Source: Bigelowiella natans CCMP2755
Lineage: Eukaryota; Cercozoa; Chlorarachniophyceae
Length of the DNA stretch: 54,318 bases
Assembly (NCBI GenBank): GCA_000320545.1
Contig: ADNK01002560.1
Coordinates: 1-54,318 of the forward strand
Direction of reading: 5' to 3'
In this document: positions 13,071 to 23,682 of the stretch, one piece after another
How the letters are laid out: every line of letters starts with the position of its first letter
How positions within the stretch are numbered: the first letter of the stretch is position 1
The notes under the pieces: model-generated
The model's input: only the letters and a program-made list of their open reading frames with translations
Told to the model about the DNA's origin: nothing
Databases searched by the model: none
Translations under genes and position numbers: made by a program

Positions 13071-13746
13071 GTAAGCTGGGAGATCATCAAACAAGCATTT
13101 TATGATTGAGATCTGACGAGAGTAGCAAGCTGTAGTTGAAACCTCAGGACTACTGCAGGCCATAGTGCTGTGCTGTGAAGGATTTATATGTATATGTGCA
13201 TAAGTATATTCGTGCAGCTTCCTGCTGCTCGATCCAGCGAATTGTCTGTATAATTTATGCATCACTTGATTTGAAAATAGAAAATCAGTGTCCGTACGTA
13301 CTTAGACGACGGTTCATATGCTGTCCAACAGCATGTTGTATCATCAATTTAATAGTGTTAATTTTGCGTCTGATATATAGTACATCAGTGTTACATGTTG
13401 TAGCTAGTTTCTATTTTTGTCTGACTTTGTCACATCTTCATGGTGTTTGTAGCAAGCAAACAAGGAAGTTTCATGTAAATATAAGCCATATGCGCGGCGC
13501 TCGTATACATATATGTGTCAAATCTGGCAAGTTAGCAAGATGTATATAGGCTTTATTACTTAATATCTGCTCGTTGCGCAAGCGATAGAAGCACTGATAA
13601 GTACAATATTGCACATGCACACCTATGTTGTTGGCCTTTGTACAAACGTACTATGTGAGTGAGAGTGCTGGCTAGCTGCCGAGTAGCAAGTTAAATTGGA
13701 GAAACCGTATACTATCGCGATTACTGGAAGCATGCTGTTTAAGTAT
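13071..13746. other. Convergent intergenic region
   Basis: This is the space between the 3' ends of the TauE-family gene and the Sel1-repeat gene. It is AT-rich with no simple repeat and many TGTA/CATG words. I see no supportable gene; the open frame on the plus strand at 13175-13549 lacks any recognisable feature. Confidence 0.6.
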
Positions 13747-14247
13747 TCATCCCTGCAAATTTAGAGCCGTCGCAGACGCTCCTTGTGCGGCAGAATTCTT
13801 TTCCCCCATATTGGTCTCTCCGTTGTTGTTGTTGTTGTCTACGTCGTTTTCATTGTCGACACTGCTGGAGGGGGGGGGATCCGCAGGGCCGGCCACTTTG
13901 CGAAACCTTATTATTATTATCATTATTATTACCATTAGAATGCAAGAAGCAGCAACAAGCAGTAAGAAACTCCTCCATATAATAGCCAGCCAATTCAACC
14001 ATAAGGCTCTGCAGGTAGCTTCCCTCGCCCTCTCTTACTTACCATTCTGTCGCCAAGCGTACACTCGCTGGCACTCCGATTCCAGACTCATATGCTAGGC
14101 CTACACGGAACTGGGCGTGTATATGTCCCAGCTCCGCCGCCCATAAGAAGTTGCTGTGATCAATTGCGAGAAGGGGAGGAAATAATAATGTCCGTTACGA
14201 ATGGTAGAAACTATGTTGTACGACGAATTTCCCATACTTAGGTCTCA

Positions 14248-14290
<43 letters not shown>

Positions 14291-15425
14291 GTGTGTGTGT
14301 TTGTATGTGCTTGTCTTTGGTGCCTTACCGAAATGCCTTCTCGTAGCTTTGCGACACCCCTATTCCGTCGTAATAGAACTCCCCCAAACGGTACCTTGAG
14401 GAGGGGGCAAACAGTATATTTGACGATGATCGTGAGAAGTGACAGGATTGAGAAACTCTCCGGAGGACGATGAATATTATATATAAATAAATAAATAAAT
14501 ATATATATATATATATATGATATACCTTGCAGCGAGGCTTCCAAGCCCAGCTGCTTTCTTCAGCCTGACGGGAGAAGGAAACGACGATGATGATGATGAT
14601 GATGATGATGGTGATATATCGATAAATACAAACAACAAAAGAGGGAAGACAAGGCACATTTGAACATCTAAAATTCAAAGAACCAAAAGAGAGTGAAATG
14701 ATCTTCAGCATCACCACAATATGTAAACGTGGATGTTTGCCCAAATCGTTCTTTTTTTGTTTTTGTTTGTTAAATCGGCTGTTTGTTTTCGGCTCTCCAA
14801 CTTACCATCCTGCGGCTAGGGTGAGGTTCTTCGTGACACCAAGGCCGAACTCGTAGCAAGAAGAGAGGTTGGAAAAAGCATTCACCTCGCCTTGTTTGGC
14901 CGCTTTCATGTACCATCTGCCCACAAATCAATCGTCCGCCAGGGGAAAATAAGGGAAAAGAACAAGATGAAAATAAAGCCAAACACTTCCATTCTACAAA
15001 ACCAGCATGCTCCGTCTGAAACACAACGACTTACTACGAGGCCGCTACTACTCTCATCGGAGCCTCAACTTCTACTACTACTACTACTACTACTACTAGA
15101 TACACAGCACTTGATTGCGTCCTTAGTGCTTTTCCTTGGAAGTCCAAACCCACAGCTGTAGCACCATCCTAACGTTGTCTGTGCGCTGGAATGACCGCTC
15201 TCCGCAGCCAGAGTATACCATTTAACTGCGAGCTCCGGAGACCGTTCCACGTACGATCCATGGTGGAGACAGTGCCCGAAGTAATACATCGCGTATGTAT
15301 CCCCTGCCTCAGCCAAAACACGAAACCTCTCCACCGCAGGTTTTCGGTCACTGTGTTGTGTCCATTGGTGGAAGCGGCAATACCTGGCGGGGGAGGGGAG
15401 AGGGAAGATGATGGCAGCAATTATC

Positions 15426-15464
<39 letters not shown>

Positions 15465-16642
15465 AAAACAGAGATGGGGGAAGAAAGCAATTAGGAATGT
15501 AAATCGTGAAGGGCTTGTAAGGTAAAGGCTGTTGGGTATTAAAACACCCCACCATCCATAAAACAGAAGAAAGATGTGGTGACGGGGAGCGACAGAGAGT
15601 ACATTCGAATGTGTTGTGCTGGTTGTTGTGGGACGTACGCTGTCGCAAATTCATCGCCATAGTCCATTGCCTTCATCATCATCTTTCGGCCCCTGGATGT
15701 ATGAATCTCCTCGTTCATTCCGTGAAGGAGAGCAAAAGCCTTCATCATCACCGACCGCTTTTTCTTAGCAACCGCTACGTTGATGATCCTTTCCGCCATT
15801 GGCGGGGGAAATCCCACCTCGATGAGGTCCAGGGGTGCGGCCACCTGCAGGCAGAGCCCGTCGATATCGTTGGAGACACAGAGTCGCGCGTATCTTTGGG
15901 TGGAGGACCAATTAGTATGAGTGAGTGCATGTTTGTGTGCATGTGTGTGTGTTTGTCTGTGCTTGAAGGGTACAGCAGGGAAAAGACATATAGATGGGAG
16001 TCAATATTACTGATGATATTAAAAACATATGCATCCCTGACCCCCCCTCCTCCCTCATTAATCTGCTCTCCTCCTCATCTCAGAGGGTTGATACCGATCG
16101 GACTCTTTGGCGCTTTTCGTCATGTGAAAAATGGTCTTCTTGACGAAAATGAAGGCATGCATGCAGTCCCATTTTTCGATGTCCAAATCCTCGCAGCTCT
16201 GCCTGCCCGGCTCGGGTTTGGAGCGTTGAACCACCCAATATTCCTCCATCAAGGAGGGGAGAGATGTTGAGGATGAGGATTTAAACGACATCGACTCCTT
16301 TCTGTTTTCAAAGACCTCTTCATGGCACCTTGCCGGAGGTCTCGAAATGGGTGTTGGCGTCCATTCTAACTCTCCATAGTTTATGGGAAGTGCTCGCTTC
16401 TCGGCTTCTTTCTTCTGTGACATACGTGTATATATATATATATATATATCAACAATTGTGATGTGGAGGTTGGAGGGGCAGGTGCCTCCAGCATGAAGAA
16501 CCTTCCAAAGCTCGTATTGCACTTTTTTCAAAGAGACGCTATGCTTGATTTCTGCGTGGTCAGCTGATATTCGGAAAAGAGTATAAAAGGAGAGAAGGAA
16601 GAGAGGGGTGAAGGAGGAGAAGGACCTGGGGTTGAAGAGCAC
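13747..16642 (-). CDS. Sel1-repeat protein with signal peptide and C-terminal membrane helix (SEL1L/Hrd3-like)
   Basis: SEL1L/Hrd3 is the lumenal adaptor of the Hrd1 ubiquitin ligase in ER-associated degradation: a type I membrane protein built from Sel1 (TPR-like) repeats. Here the start at 16642 gives a hydrophobic leader (FSSFTPLFLLSFYTLF). A middle exon (about 15610-15885) carries PMAERIINVAVAKKK and AMDYGDEFATAYV. Sel1 units follow: AVERFRVLAEAGDTYAMYYF, ELAVKWYTLAAESGHSSAQT then LGWCYSCGFGLPRKSTKDAI; VNAFSNLSSCYEFGLGVTKN; KKAAGLGSLAARY; YRLGEFYYDGIGVSQSYEKA; AYESGIGVPASVRLATEW. The last exon encodes a membrane segment (LAIIWRSFLLLVAASCILMV) and a short polar tail ending at 13747. Repeats, leader and terminal helix together favour SEL1L/Hrd3 over a bacterial-type soluble Sel1 protein. 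No fibronectin-II or RING part is seen. Introns carry ATC, CT and TA repeats. Other ER or vacuolar Sel1 proteins remain possible. Confidence 0.75.
14251..14288. repeat. (CT)n microsatellite in intron
   Basis: A CT run in an intron of the Sel1-repeat gene. ATC-type runs lie in its other introns at about 14588-14610 and 15426-15460. Confidence 0.94.
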
Positions 16643-16907
16643 TCGTGTCGTCGCTGCCAGTTATGTATTAAATCTTGGAGTTCCTATTGGATATATCTTA
16701 GGTTAGAGTCACACCACCATTACTATCATCACCACCTCCAGTATAACAATCACTACCGCCGTGACCCTGCATGCACTACGAAGGTCTTATAAATTTGCTG
16801 TTTTGTCGATATTTTTCATGTGTGTTTTAGCAATCGAGCGGCAATGACTACGACGATGACGATGAGATTGGCAGGTGATAGTGATAACGGTCGTGGTGAT
16901 AATGCTT

Positions 16908-17243
16908 TCATAAAGTGTAGCGCATCCCCTCCCCACACTCTTTAACCTTGTCCTTCCGTATCTTCATCTCGCTCAATGGCTCAAAGTTCTCCGGATCAAC
17001 GCTGTACAGCTCCGTCCACATCTTAATCGCCCCATATTCAAAGGAGTTGCCAGAGCCTTCGAATCCGGCGGGGTCCTTCATGATCTTGCCAGTGAAGTAG
17101 CAAAGGAAGTGCCGCGGAGGGGAAGCCGTGGCCTTCGTCATAGGCAGGTCCTCCACCAGCAGCAGGAGGCGGCTGACTCGTGCTCCTCTCCTCGTTGATG
17201 GCTGACTGACCGACCGACCGACTGGCTGTAGGGAGTGAGTCAC
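16908..17243 (-). CDS. U-box-like protein, apparently single exon
   Basis: An uninterrupted 111-codon frame. Its second half reads as a U-box-type fold: HFLCYFTGKIMKDPAGFEG, then NSFEYGAIKMWTELY and FEPLSEMKIRKDKVK, which parallels the family pattern of a hydrophobic-Cys start, a conserved Met-x-Asp-Pro, and an aromatic-Glu-x-x-Ala-Ile-x-x-Trp helix. U-box proteins are E3 ubiquitin ligases that recruit E2 enzymes without metal ions. The N-terminal part is basic, and the true start could be the Met at residue 35. It lies 265 bases downstream of the Sel1 gene start in the same orientation, but there is no sign of co-transcription. The second conserved loop (usually Asn-x-x-Leu/Lys) is weak, so a divergent or degraded copy is possible. 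Confidence 0.5.
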   Translation of the reverse strand: MTHSLQPVGRSVSQPSTRRGARVSRLLLLVEDLPMTKATASPPRHFLCYFTGKIMKDPAGFEGSGNSFEYGAIKMWTELYSVDPENFEPLSEMKIRKDKVKECGEGMRYTL

Positions 17244-17514
17244 AGACTGACCGTTATTACCCGTCTATTTACCGTCAGTACCAGCATTATTATTATTCGT
17301 TGTCGAAGACGATCCCAACCCAGATATCGAAATATTAGTTGCCGCACCAACCAGAAACTACTACGTATTTCTTCCCTCGGTTTCTTCATTTCGAATTTTA
17401 GGGAATATCGCCAGATGAAGGCTTTGTTAAAAAGTATCGGTCGGTCTGGCCGCGGATGCAGATGTGCGCAAATATTGCGGCATGATCGCAGTGGGTGTTG
17501 TCTCGATGGAAAAA

Positions 17515-17570
<56 letters not shown>

Positions 17571-17726
17571 AGCTGCTAGCTAGCTCTCCAAGAAAAATCT
17601 TCTTGTTCTTTCTGCAGCGGGTACTTGCATGAAACGACGGGGAGGGGAACATACTGATCACTCGGACAAACGTGTTGAAACCTCCCCCGCCCCAACCAGC
17701 TGCTAAACAGCCTCACTGCTTCAATT
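17244..17726. promoter_or_regulatory. Divergent intergenic region with (CT)n tract
   Basis: Lies between the U-box-like gene and the open frame starting at 17727. It contains a pure CT run of about 50 bases (17518-17567) that could act as a polypyrimidine promoter element or be neutral. No gene is supported. Confidence 0.5.
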
Positions 17727-18263
17727 ATGAGCACTAGTGCACTCGATGAGGATCATGATAGATTTTACACCGAATTAGAATCAGCCGCGAGAGACCCCGG
17801 CATTGCCCCGCCCGTGAACCGCTCAACAAAGAGTTCAAAACTGAAAACACGACTACTGAATAACGACATCGCCGCCGCGGCAAAGGCAGATGCTAGAATG
17901 TTATTATCTAAGGGAGGCCGGCGCAGAAGTAGTGATTACGACGCTTCACCGCCATCACTTCTATCTTTAATGGTTCTCCCTCGTTGCTCTAGGCGCTGCG
18001 ACTTCATCGCAGACTTTGCTTTTCGTTTGTGGGTGGATTGTTGTGCAGACGAGACCCTAGAGCAGTGCGAACGCTTGGTGAAAATAAGTAAGACGTTTAG
18101 AACTGAAACCAAGGCTCTTTTGAGGATGATGCCGAAAAGGGCTGACTTTGTTTGTGAGAAGCTGGATCGGAACATCATCGCTGGCATCAAATCATGTGCG
18201 GCAGAAATTCGGGTTAAAATTTCACTCGAGAGGCGTGTAGGGACGAATAGGTTGCCAGCATAG
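17727..18263 (+). CDS. Hypothetical protein, single exon, 178 aa
   Basis: I do not recognise this protein. The frame is open for 178 codons without a visible intron, unlike most neighbours. It has an acidic start (ALDEDHDRFYTELESAARD), a basic Ser-rich middle, and a C-terminal helix-rich part with five cysteines (CSRRCDFIADFAFRLWVDCC, ETLEQCERLVKISK) that could be alpha-helical. There is no signal peptide or membrane segment. It may be joined to the next plus-strand frame (18475-19215) by an intron, which I could not confirm. A real gene is favoured by the long open frame in a region free of simple repeats. Confidence 0.45.
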   Translation: MSTSALDEDHDRFYTELESAARDPGIAPPVNRSTKSSKLKTRLLNNDIAAAAKADARMLLSKGGRRRSSDYDASPPSLLSLMVLPRCSRRCDFIADFAFRLWVDCCADETLEQCERLVKISKTFRTETKALLRMMPKRADFVCEKLDRNIIAGIKSCAAEIRVKISLERRVGTNRLPA

Positions 18264-18474
18264 ATATTGTAGGAATAGATATTGAGATGAGATACCGGGA
18301 AGGGGAGTTGTATTTAAGGGCACTAGGTTAGATGAATGCTGATTTCTCATATCAAATAAGCATGTTATTTATGAAGGGAGATGCCACTAAACTTACTGAT
18401 TATAGAATATCTCTAATTTCCATAATTTCCGTAATGATGGATACAGCCGATTTCGTAGCTTTCTCAAGTCCAAG

Positions 18475-19215
18475 TTGAATAAATATGAAGGTAAAGGTGG
18501 AGTTTTATTGTCATCGTCGCTATCATCCCTGTCCGAGAAGGCAGTAAGAAGGAGGAGGGGAAGAAGAGTAAGAAAAATAGGAGGACAAGGAGACGACGAA
18601 AAAGAAGAAGAAGGAGGAGGGGAAGGAGGGAGACACTTTCCAGACGTTGGCTTAATATCGCACTCTTCAAATACATCATCCTCGCTGGCAACGTCATCTA
18701 CGTCCACATCTAGTTCGGATGGAAGAGATTCAGCTGCTGGAGTTCTGCTTAGCCTGTCTGATCCTAAGATCAACTCACTTAACAATAACAAGAAGCAGAA
18801 GCAGCAGCAGCAGCAGCAAAAACACAAGCAAAATGACCTCCGATTGAACAATTTTAGCTCAGGGACGGAAAGTGCACGTCACCTCTTTGTTCTCCGCAAG
18901 GGTTTGAAAGCTTCTAAGAGATGTTCGATTGAGAACCCATCGCCAAGAAATCCACTGAGGACAATGCGAACACAATGTCAAAATCCAAAATGGCGACAAA
19001 GAGATCTTAAAAGTGTCCGTTCGGTAAGAGCCTCAACGAAGCAACAAAATCCGGAAAGTGCTACAGATGGTACTAGGGATGAGTCTTTATGTTCTTCTCG
19101 GCCATCATCGTCTCTCGTAGCGACAACTGATAATACATCTGCGGACAAAGATTCTGGAGAACTACCAATGGTAAGGCCCAAACCTAACATTTTGAACTTA
19201 GACAGAGAGGAATAA
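18475..19215 (+). CDS. Hypothetical low-complexity basic protein, 246 aa frame
   Basis: Not recognised. The open frame encodes a Ser/Arg/Lys/Glu-rich, probably disordered protein with poly-Ser, poly-Gln and Arg-rich patches (RRRRGRRVRKIGG, KQKQQQQQQKHKQ) and basic stretches that could serve as nuclear localisation signals. It is open upstream of the first Met, so it may be a downstream exon of the preceding frame. Low complexity makes the coding call weak, but the frame crosses 740 bases with balanced non-repeat sequence in its second half. Confidence 0.4.
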   Translation: MNKYEGKGGVLLSSSLSSLSEKAVRRRRGRRVRKIGGQGDDEKEEEGGGEGGRHFPDVGLISHSSNTSSSLATSSTSTSSSDGRDSAAGVLLSLSDPKINSLNNNKKQKQQQQQQKHKQNDLRLNNFSSGTESARHLFVLRKGLKASKRCSIENPSPRNPLRTMRTQCQNPKWRQRDLKSVRSVRASTKQQNPESATDGTRDESLCSSRPSSSLVATTDNTSADKDSGELPMVRPKPNILNLDREE

Positions 19216-20229
19216 GGAAGTGGAGGAAGAACATGCTATGAGGTGGATAAAAGGCTCCTTCGCCTGAGGTTTTGCTAGAAGAACAGACATAGTGCCAGTG
19301 CGTAGAGGTAAGACGGATGTAATCAACCAATTAAATTTGTTCAATCGTTATCCTCATGTAGCTATCTAACAATGCAATGCAGCGGCTACAGCGTTAGTGC
19401 TGAATCTATTGTGACTTTGTGAGAACCTGCTGATTTGATGTGTGTCCTCTGTTTCTCTGGTGTTGAACACAGCAGTACGGTGACTGCTACAACAAGTGAA
19501 TAATGGGAATCTTGAATTCTGACATGATGCAAGCAGCCCCATGTGTTTGCATGCGCACAGCATCTGCTCGCGCAAAGGTGCAAATAAAGAAACATGCACT
19601 GATTTATGCTGTGCATTACATGTATAGTATGTACGTTGCGTCTATTGTTTTCATCATTCTTTTTTGCATGTATACATGTGCATTATATAGGGAAGAATCG
19701 AGCATTGAGCTAATAACATAAATTTCAAAATTCTACCTTTGAATTATTTGTTGCATGATACTAGCGCGCTTGCAGCTGGTTTTGATCTATCTTACTGTAG
19801 CATTCATGATCATCACGAATCATGGCGTAACTGCGCAGAGCGTTTCTATGCATAGCCTGTCCAGCATTCCCATGTACAACCAGCATTGATTTTTGTTGTT
19901 CAATTGTCAAACGAATATATTAACTGAATTAGATGAAAGTAAATGGATCTCTGCTTAACTTTGTTTACCTCATCGATATTTTAATTTTGGATGTGCACAA
20001 ATAAGGATAATTTACATGCTGTTGGGATTTGAGGAAATAGCAAAGCAAATTATTTGACGACCCGAAAGAGTGGGGAACTAGAACGCGAAATTATCGGCCT
20101 CAAATAGTTTTTTGTCTTTATGAAGATATCTAACGACTGGGTACGAGTTTGGGCCAGAATGAGAATTGAAGGTGCGACTCGAATTTCTTAAGTCTAGGTT
20201 ATGACGATGTCTATCGCTACTCCAAGCTC
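19216..20229. other. Intergenic, no gene seen
   Basis: An AT-rich convergent spacer between the hypothetical plus-strand frame and the end of the LLPH-like gene. It has CATG/GCAT-rich words at about 19530-19700 and 19830-19900. No RNA gene or repeat array was recognised. Confidence 0.6.
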
Positions 20230-21204
20230 CTAAAAGCGCATATCTCGATTCTTTTTCTTCCTCTTGGATCTTCGTCTGCACCCCAGTTATCATATTCGCA
20301 TATCAAAAAGAAGTTTCAGTCAGCACTCGATAAACAAAATTTCTAAACCATAGAAACCAACATATTTTTTTGTTTTCCTCTCACCTAGTTTTCCCGCTGG
20401 ACATTTTCTTGGCTTTTTTCTCGACATCATCCATTTCCATGTCGTCGCCGCCTTCTTGCATCTCCTACATGCAAAAGCATACGTAAGTAACAGATGCTTC
20501 AGATACACTGAGCGGAATTTTACCTGCATTGTTACGATTCCGATGGCAGTTTTAAGGTCCATCTTCCCCTTTGTTATCTGGGGCTGCTTGAATACTGGGC
20601 CCTGTAGAGCTGTTATACTACTCAGCTGCTTCTTCTTGTTCATGTCGATGAGAAATTCACCTGAAAACAAATCAAAATTTCACAGAAGAACCTAAATTTC
20701 AACAACAGCAACAACTGAATGATTTCATTAAATCCATCATCGTTTGTTGACTTACTTCCGCGAACGTCGATGTTGTTCTCGTTTTTAGGTGGACCTGAGA
20801 AGCCAAAGAACCTCAATCAGTTACGCCATCTACGTATGTTAAGACTGGTATATCATACCATTAACTTTCTTGTCTAAATCCTCTCCATATGTGGTGAGCC
20901 ATTTATCTAATGGATTCGTATCATCCGCCTTTGTAGGCGCCTTTCCCTCAAGAACCTAAACTCGAGCAGATTAGCCGATATCTCCATTTTCTTCCACACT
21001 GCAGTGAAATCTAAAAATTATTACCTGATTCAAAACCTCTTCAGTTTCCTCCATCCTTCTTTTGACTATTGGTGCAAATTTGTCCCTCTTCACCGCTCGG
21101 AACTTCCTTTTCACCTGTCGAAAGATCCGAACATATTCTCAGTATCCGCGGCAATCAAGGACACGACACTATTGACCGACTTTTGATCTGATTGATTTCC
21201 CCAT
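20230..21204 (-). CDS. LLPH/YBL028C-like nucleolar protein (DUF2423-type N-terminus)
   Basis: Small basic nucleolar proteins of this family are linked to ribosome biogenesis. The ATG at 21204 gives MGKSIRSK, which splices to VKRKFRAVKRDKFAPIVKRR, the family's basic N-terminal signature (Lys-Ser-x-Arg-Ser-Lys-x-Lys-Arg). Following exons encode MEETEEVLNQ, VLEGKAPTKADDTNP-LDKWLTTYGEDLDKKVN, PPKNENNIDVRGS, GEFLIDMNKKKQLSSITALQ and MDLKTAIGIVTMQ, then an acidic segment (EMQEGGDDMEMDDVEKK) and a very basic tail (SSGKTRRRSKRKKKNRDMRF) that stops at 20230. The acidic-then-basic C-terminus matches yeast YBL028C and animal LLPH. Introns are short and repeat-free. The first donor (GTCGGT) is unusual. 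The gene is divergent from RTF2. Confidence 0.72.
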
Positions 21205-21913
21205 GGTTGATCGAATAACCGCCTCGGGTTGCTATTGGTGTTGGTTCTCAGTGATGTGAAGCTGCAGACGAACCCCCTCCCTCTTTCCGTCTTGAGGTCG
21301 TCGTCGTTTGGGGAAGAAATTGTGATTATTCCTCCGATTTCGGCCTTATTAACGAATTAAAACTTCGGCTTTGACTCGTATCAGTCTCCTCAGCAGAGAG
21401 TCTCTCGACAGTCTCTGGAGAGTCTATTGATAATCTCCTTGGAGTCTCCTGGATCTTCACAGAACCCGTGCAGTCCAAAGGGAAAGCGAGGAGAGGAGAA
21501 AGACCTGTCGGCGTGCGTGTGTTTCATCATGCACAATACAACAACTACCCTACGAAGACAAAATACCTTCCGAAAAGAGCCTATCTGTGATGGATGCACG
21601 GTTTTTGTCCGCTCATCAATCACTCCCTCATTAGACGACCTGGTGTTGAGTGGAAGGCTAATCACGCTCAACGACCTTCCTAGATCAAAACCTGCAGGAT
21701 TTATCAAAGACTTCCTTTGCGAGACCTATTTCAACCACGTCCATGCTCCATTTCATCGGTTAATAAGAGTGACTTGGAATGGAAGGGACCTCGAAAATCT
21801 TCCACATCTCAAAATAGGTCATTTACGACGATTAACATGAAGATGCGCAGTATAGTGAAAACTTGCTATGAATATGATATTCAGGCGATTTGGAAAATTC
21901 TACCCTAGATGTT
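21205..21913. promoter_or_regulatory. Divergent intergenic region (LLPH-like and RTF2 starts)
   Basis: A 709-base spacer between two divergent starts. At 21384-21452 it contains a cluster of AGTCTC/GAGTCTC words (about six copies of AGTCTC or GTCTC), possibly regulatory. An open frame of 137 codons runs across it on the plus strand but has no recognisable feature. Confidence 0.45.
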
Positions 21914-23682
21914 ATGGTTCGATTAAGAGGCGGTGGCGGTGATGGAGGGAGTATTCCTGGAAGGTTCGCCTAAGAAACACGACGCTGCTGCCTAATGATT
22001 AAATAATTAATTCATCGATGCTCTTTGTTGACAGAACGGATTTGGTGAGAACAGCTAAGACACACAATTGGTAAACTACGAAGTTGAGAAGGAGGGAAAG
22101 CTATTTCATGAGTTTAATTTTGCGCAGGTATGTTTTGAAGATGGATAGAGATGACCCATCACTTAAAGTCAGTGCTGGGTGGACAATGTGCCAGCTTACC
22201 AATGTAAGTAGTAAATTAACGGAGATATGGGTTGCAATGATTATCCTCATCATTGTGCATTATCCTTATTGGAAAATGATAAAATCAGCAAAAATTGGAA
22301 GAACCCGTAGTTGCAGATCAGCTCGGTCGGTTTTACAATAGGACGGCAGTAATGCAGTAAGTTTGCTTATTTCCCCCTTCGAAAGCAGCTCCAGGCTATT
22401 ATTCATAGAACTCCATTTCTCAGATACATTGTCGACGGCGAACGAAAGTCCCATTTCAAACATTTGAAATCTATGAAAGAGGTCAAAGAAGTGAAGGTAC
22501 CAAAGCCTGGGAAAAAATATGTCCAAAAAAGAAAACGACTTCCTCTCTCTCATGCCTCCTCATTATTATTTGATAATGCAGGCAGCAAAGGCTAAATCAA
22601 GCACAGAATTGGGGGACCATCCTCTTGGTTGGGTGTGCCCAATAACAGGTACTAGTACACCATTTTAAGCTTTTGGAGCTTAGGATCACATAGTCACCGC
22701 TGAAATGTAATTTAAGGAAAATCGGCCAATGGAAATAGAGCTTTCTTTATGGTTTGGGGATGTGGATGCTTGGTGTCGGAGGAAGCTTTTAGCCAGGTAC
22801 TACCTACATCATCACATTCCCAATTCGAACGATGCACATGCACTCAGAAATCAACATATCTCCGATGATGACATATAGCTCGGGAAGACATCGTGTCCAA
22901 GCTGTGGCAAGATGATAGATGCAGAATTGAACGAGATCATTCGTATGGTCCCCCCTGAAAATGAATGGAAATCTCAGGTGCTATATAATTTCCGCCCTTT
23001 CCAAGCGTGGCAAACCATCGACATTTCTTTGCAAGATTGTCACTCAGATGTTTTTCTTCTTCCGAATCAGCATAACAACATGATCGAACGCAATGCGGTC
23101 CTCAAGGCGAGGAAAAAGGCTGAAAAGCGCAAGAAGAAGGCTTTGAAGAAGGTACTTTAGGTACATCATACACTGAGAAGAACTACGCTTAGATGTTGTC
23201 TCTCAACGCTAGGATGGTGACAAAAAGCCGACGACTAAAGCCATCTCGAAAGCTAAAGCAAAGAAGTAAGTTATTACAACTCACATCGATGTGCCATGAA
23301 ACATGCTGCTGCTTCCTGAAACTCACTCATCGGTAACATTATAACCAATATCTTCATACCCAGCCTCAAGAAAGACAAGATAGTCAAGAAAGTTGTGAAG
23401 AAACGAAGGTAAAAATCATGATAATCACATAACAAATCATAGAACAACAGCAACCCACACCATGATGATTCGTCATCCTTAAGCTGCCAATCCTCTGTGC
23501 AAATATTGGCGATTAGGATGACCGACATTGAAAAAGAGATTCAAGAGAATTTGAAGAAAGCGAAGTCCTCGAAAGTCTTTAGCTCCATGTTCATCTCTGA
23601 GGTTGCTGCACATAACTATTACTATCACTCATACTTTTTTGCAGCAGAGCATAAGAAATTGTTGTTTTCAGGAGGAGCGTAA
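21914..23682 (+). CDS. RTF2: Replication termination factor 2 (RTF2)
   Basis: RTF2 is a replisome-associated protein with two RING-like zinc folds; it acts at stalled and terminating forks and is trimmed by DDI-type shuttle proteins. The start at 21914 gives VRLRGGGGDGGSIPGR, matching the family opening Gly-Gly-x-Ile-Pro-x-Arg. Further exons give TDLVRTAKTHNWYVLKMDRD, SLKVSAGWTMCQLTN, LEEPVVADQLGRFYNRTA, LQAIIHRTPFLRYIV, HFKHLKSMKEVKEVK, LGDHPLGWVCPITG, KSANGNRAFFMVWGCGCLVS, LGKTSCPSCGKMIDAELNEI and a Lys-rich linker. The last exons (MTDIEKEIQENLKKAKSSKV, FSSMFISE, HKKLLFSGGA) end at 23682, replacing the usual C-terminal KSLF region. The cysteines expected for the C2HC2-type folds are present. 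About a dozen short introns, nearly repeat-free. This is one of the two best-supported genes here. Confidence 0.93.

Noticed and set aside
20078-20293. An alternative longer C-terminus for the LLPH-like gene
   Set aside because: It needs a different phase at the last junction; the in-phase reading gives the basic tail KTRRRSKRKKKNRDMRF that fits the family.
21427-21840. A 137-codon plus-strand open frame upstream of RTF2
   Set aside because: It lies in the divergent promoter region, has no recognisable motif, and does not splice into RTF2, which has its own start at 21914.
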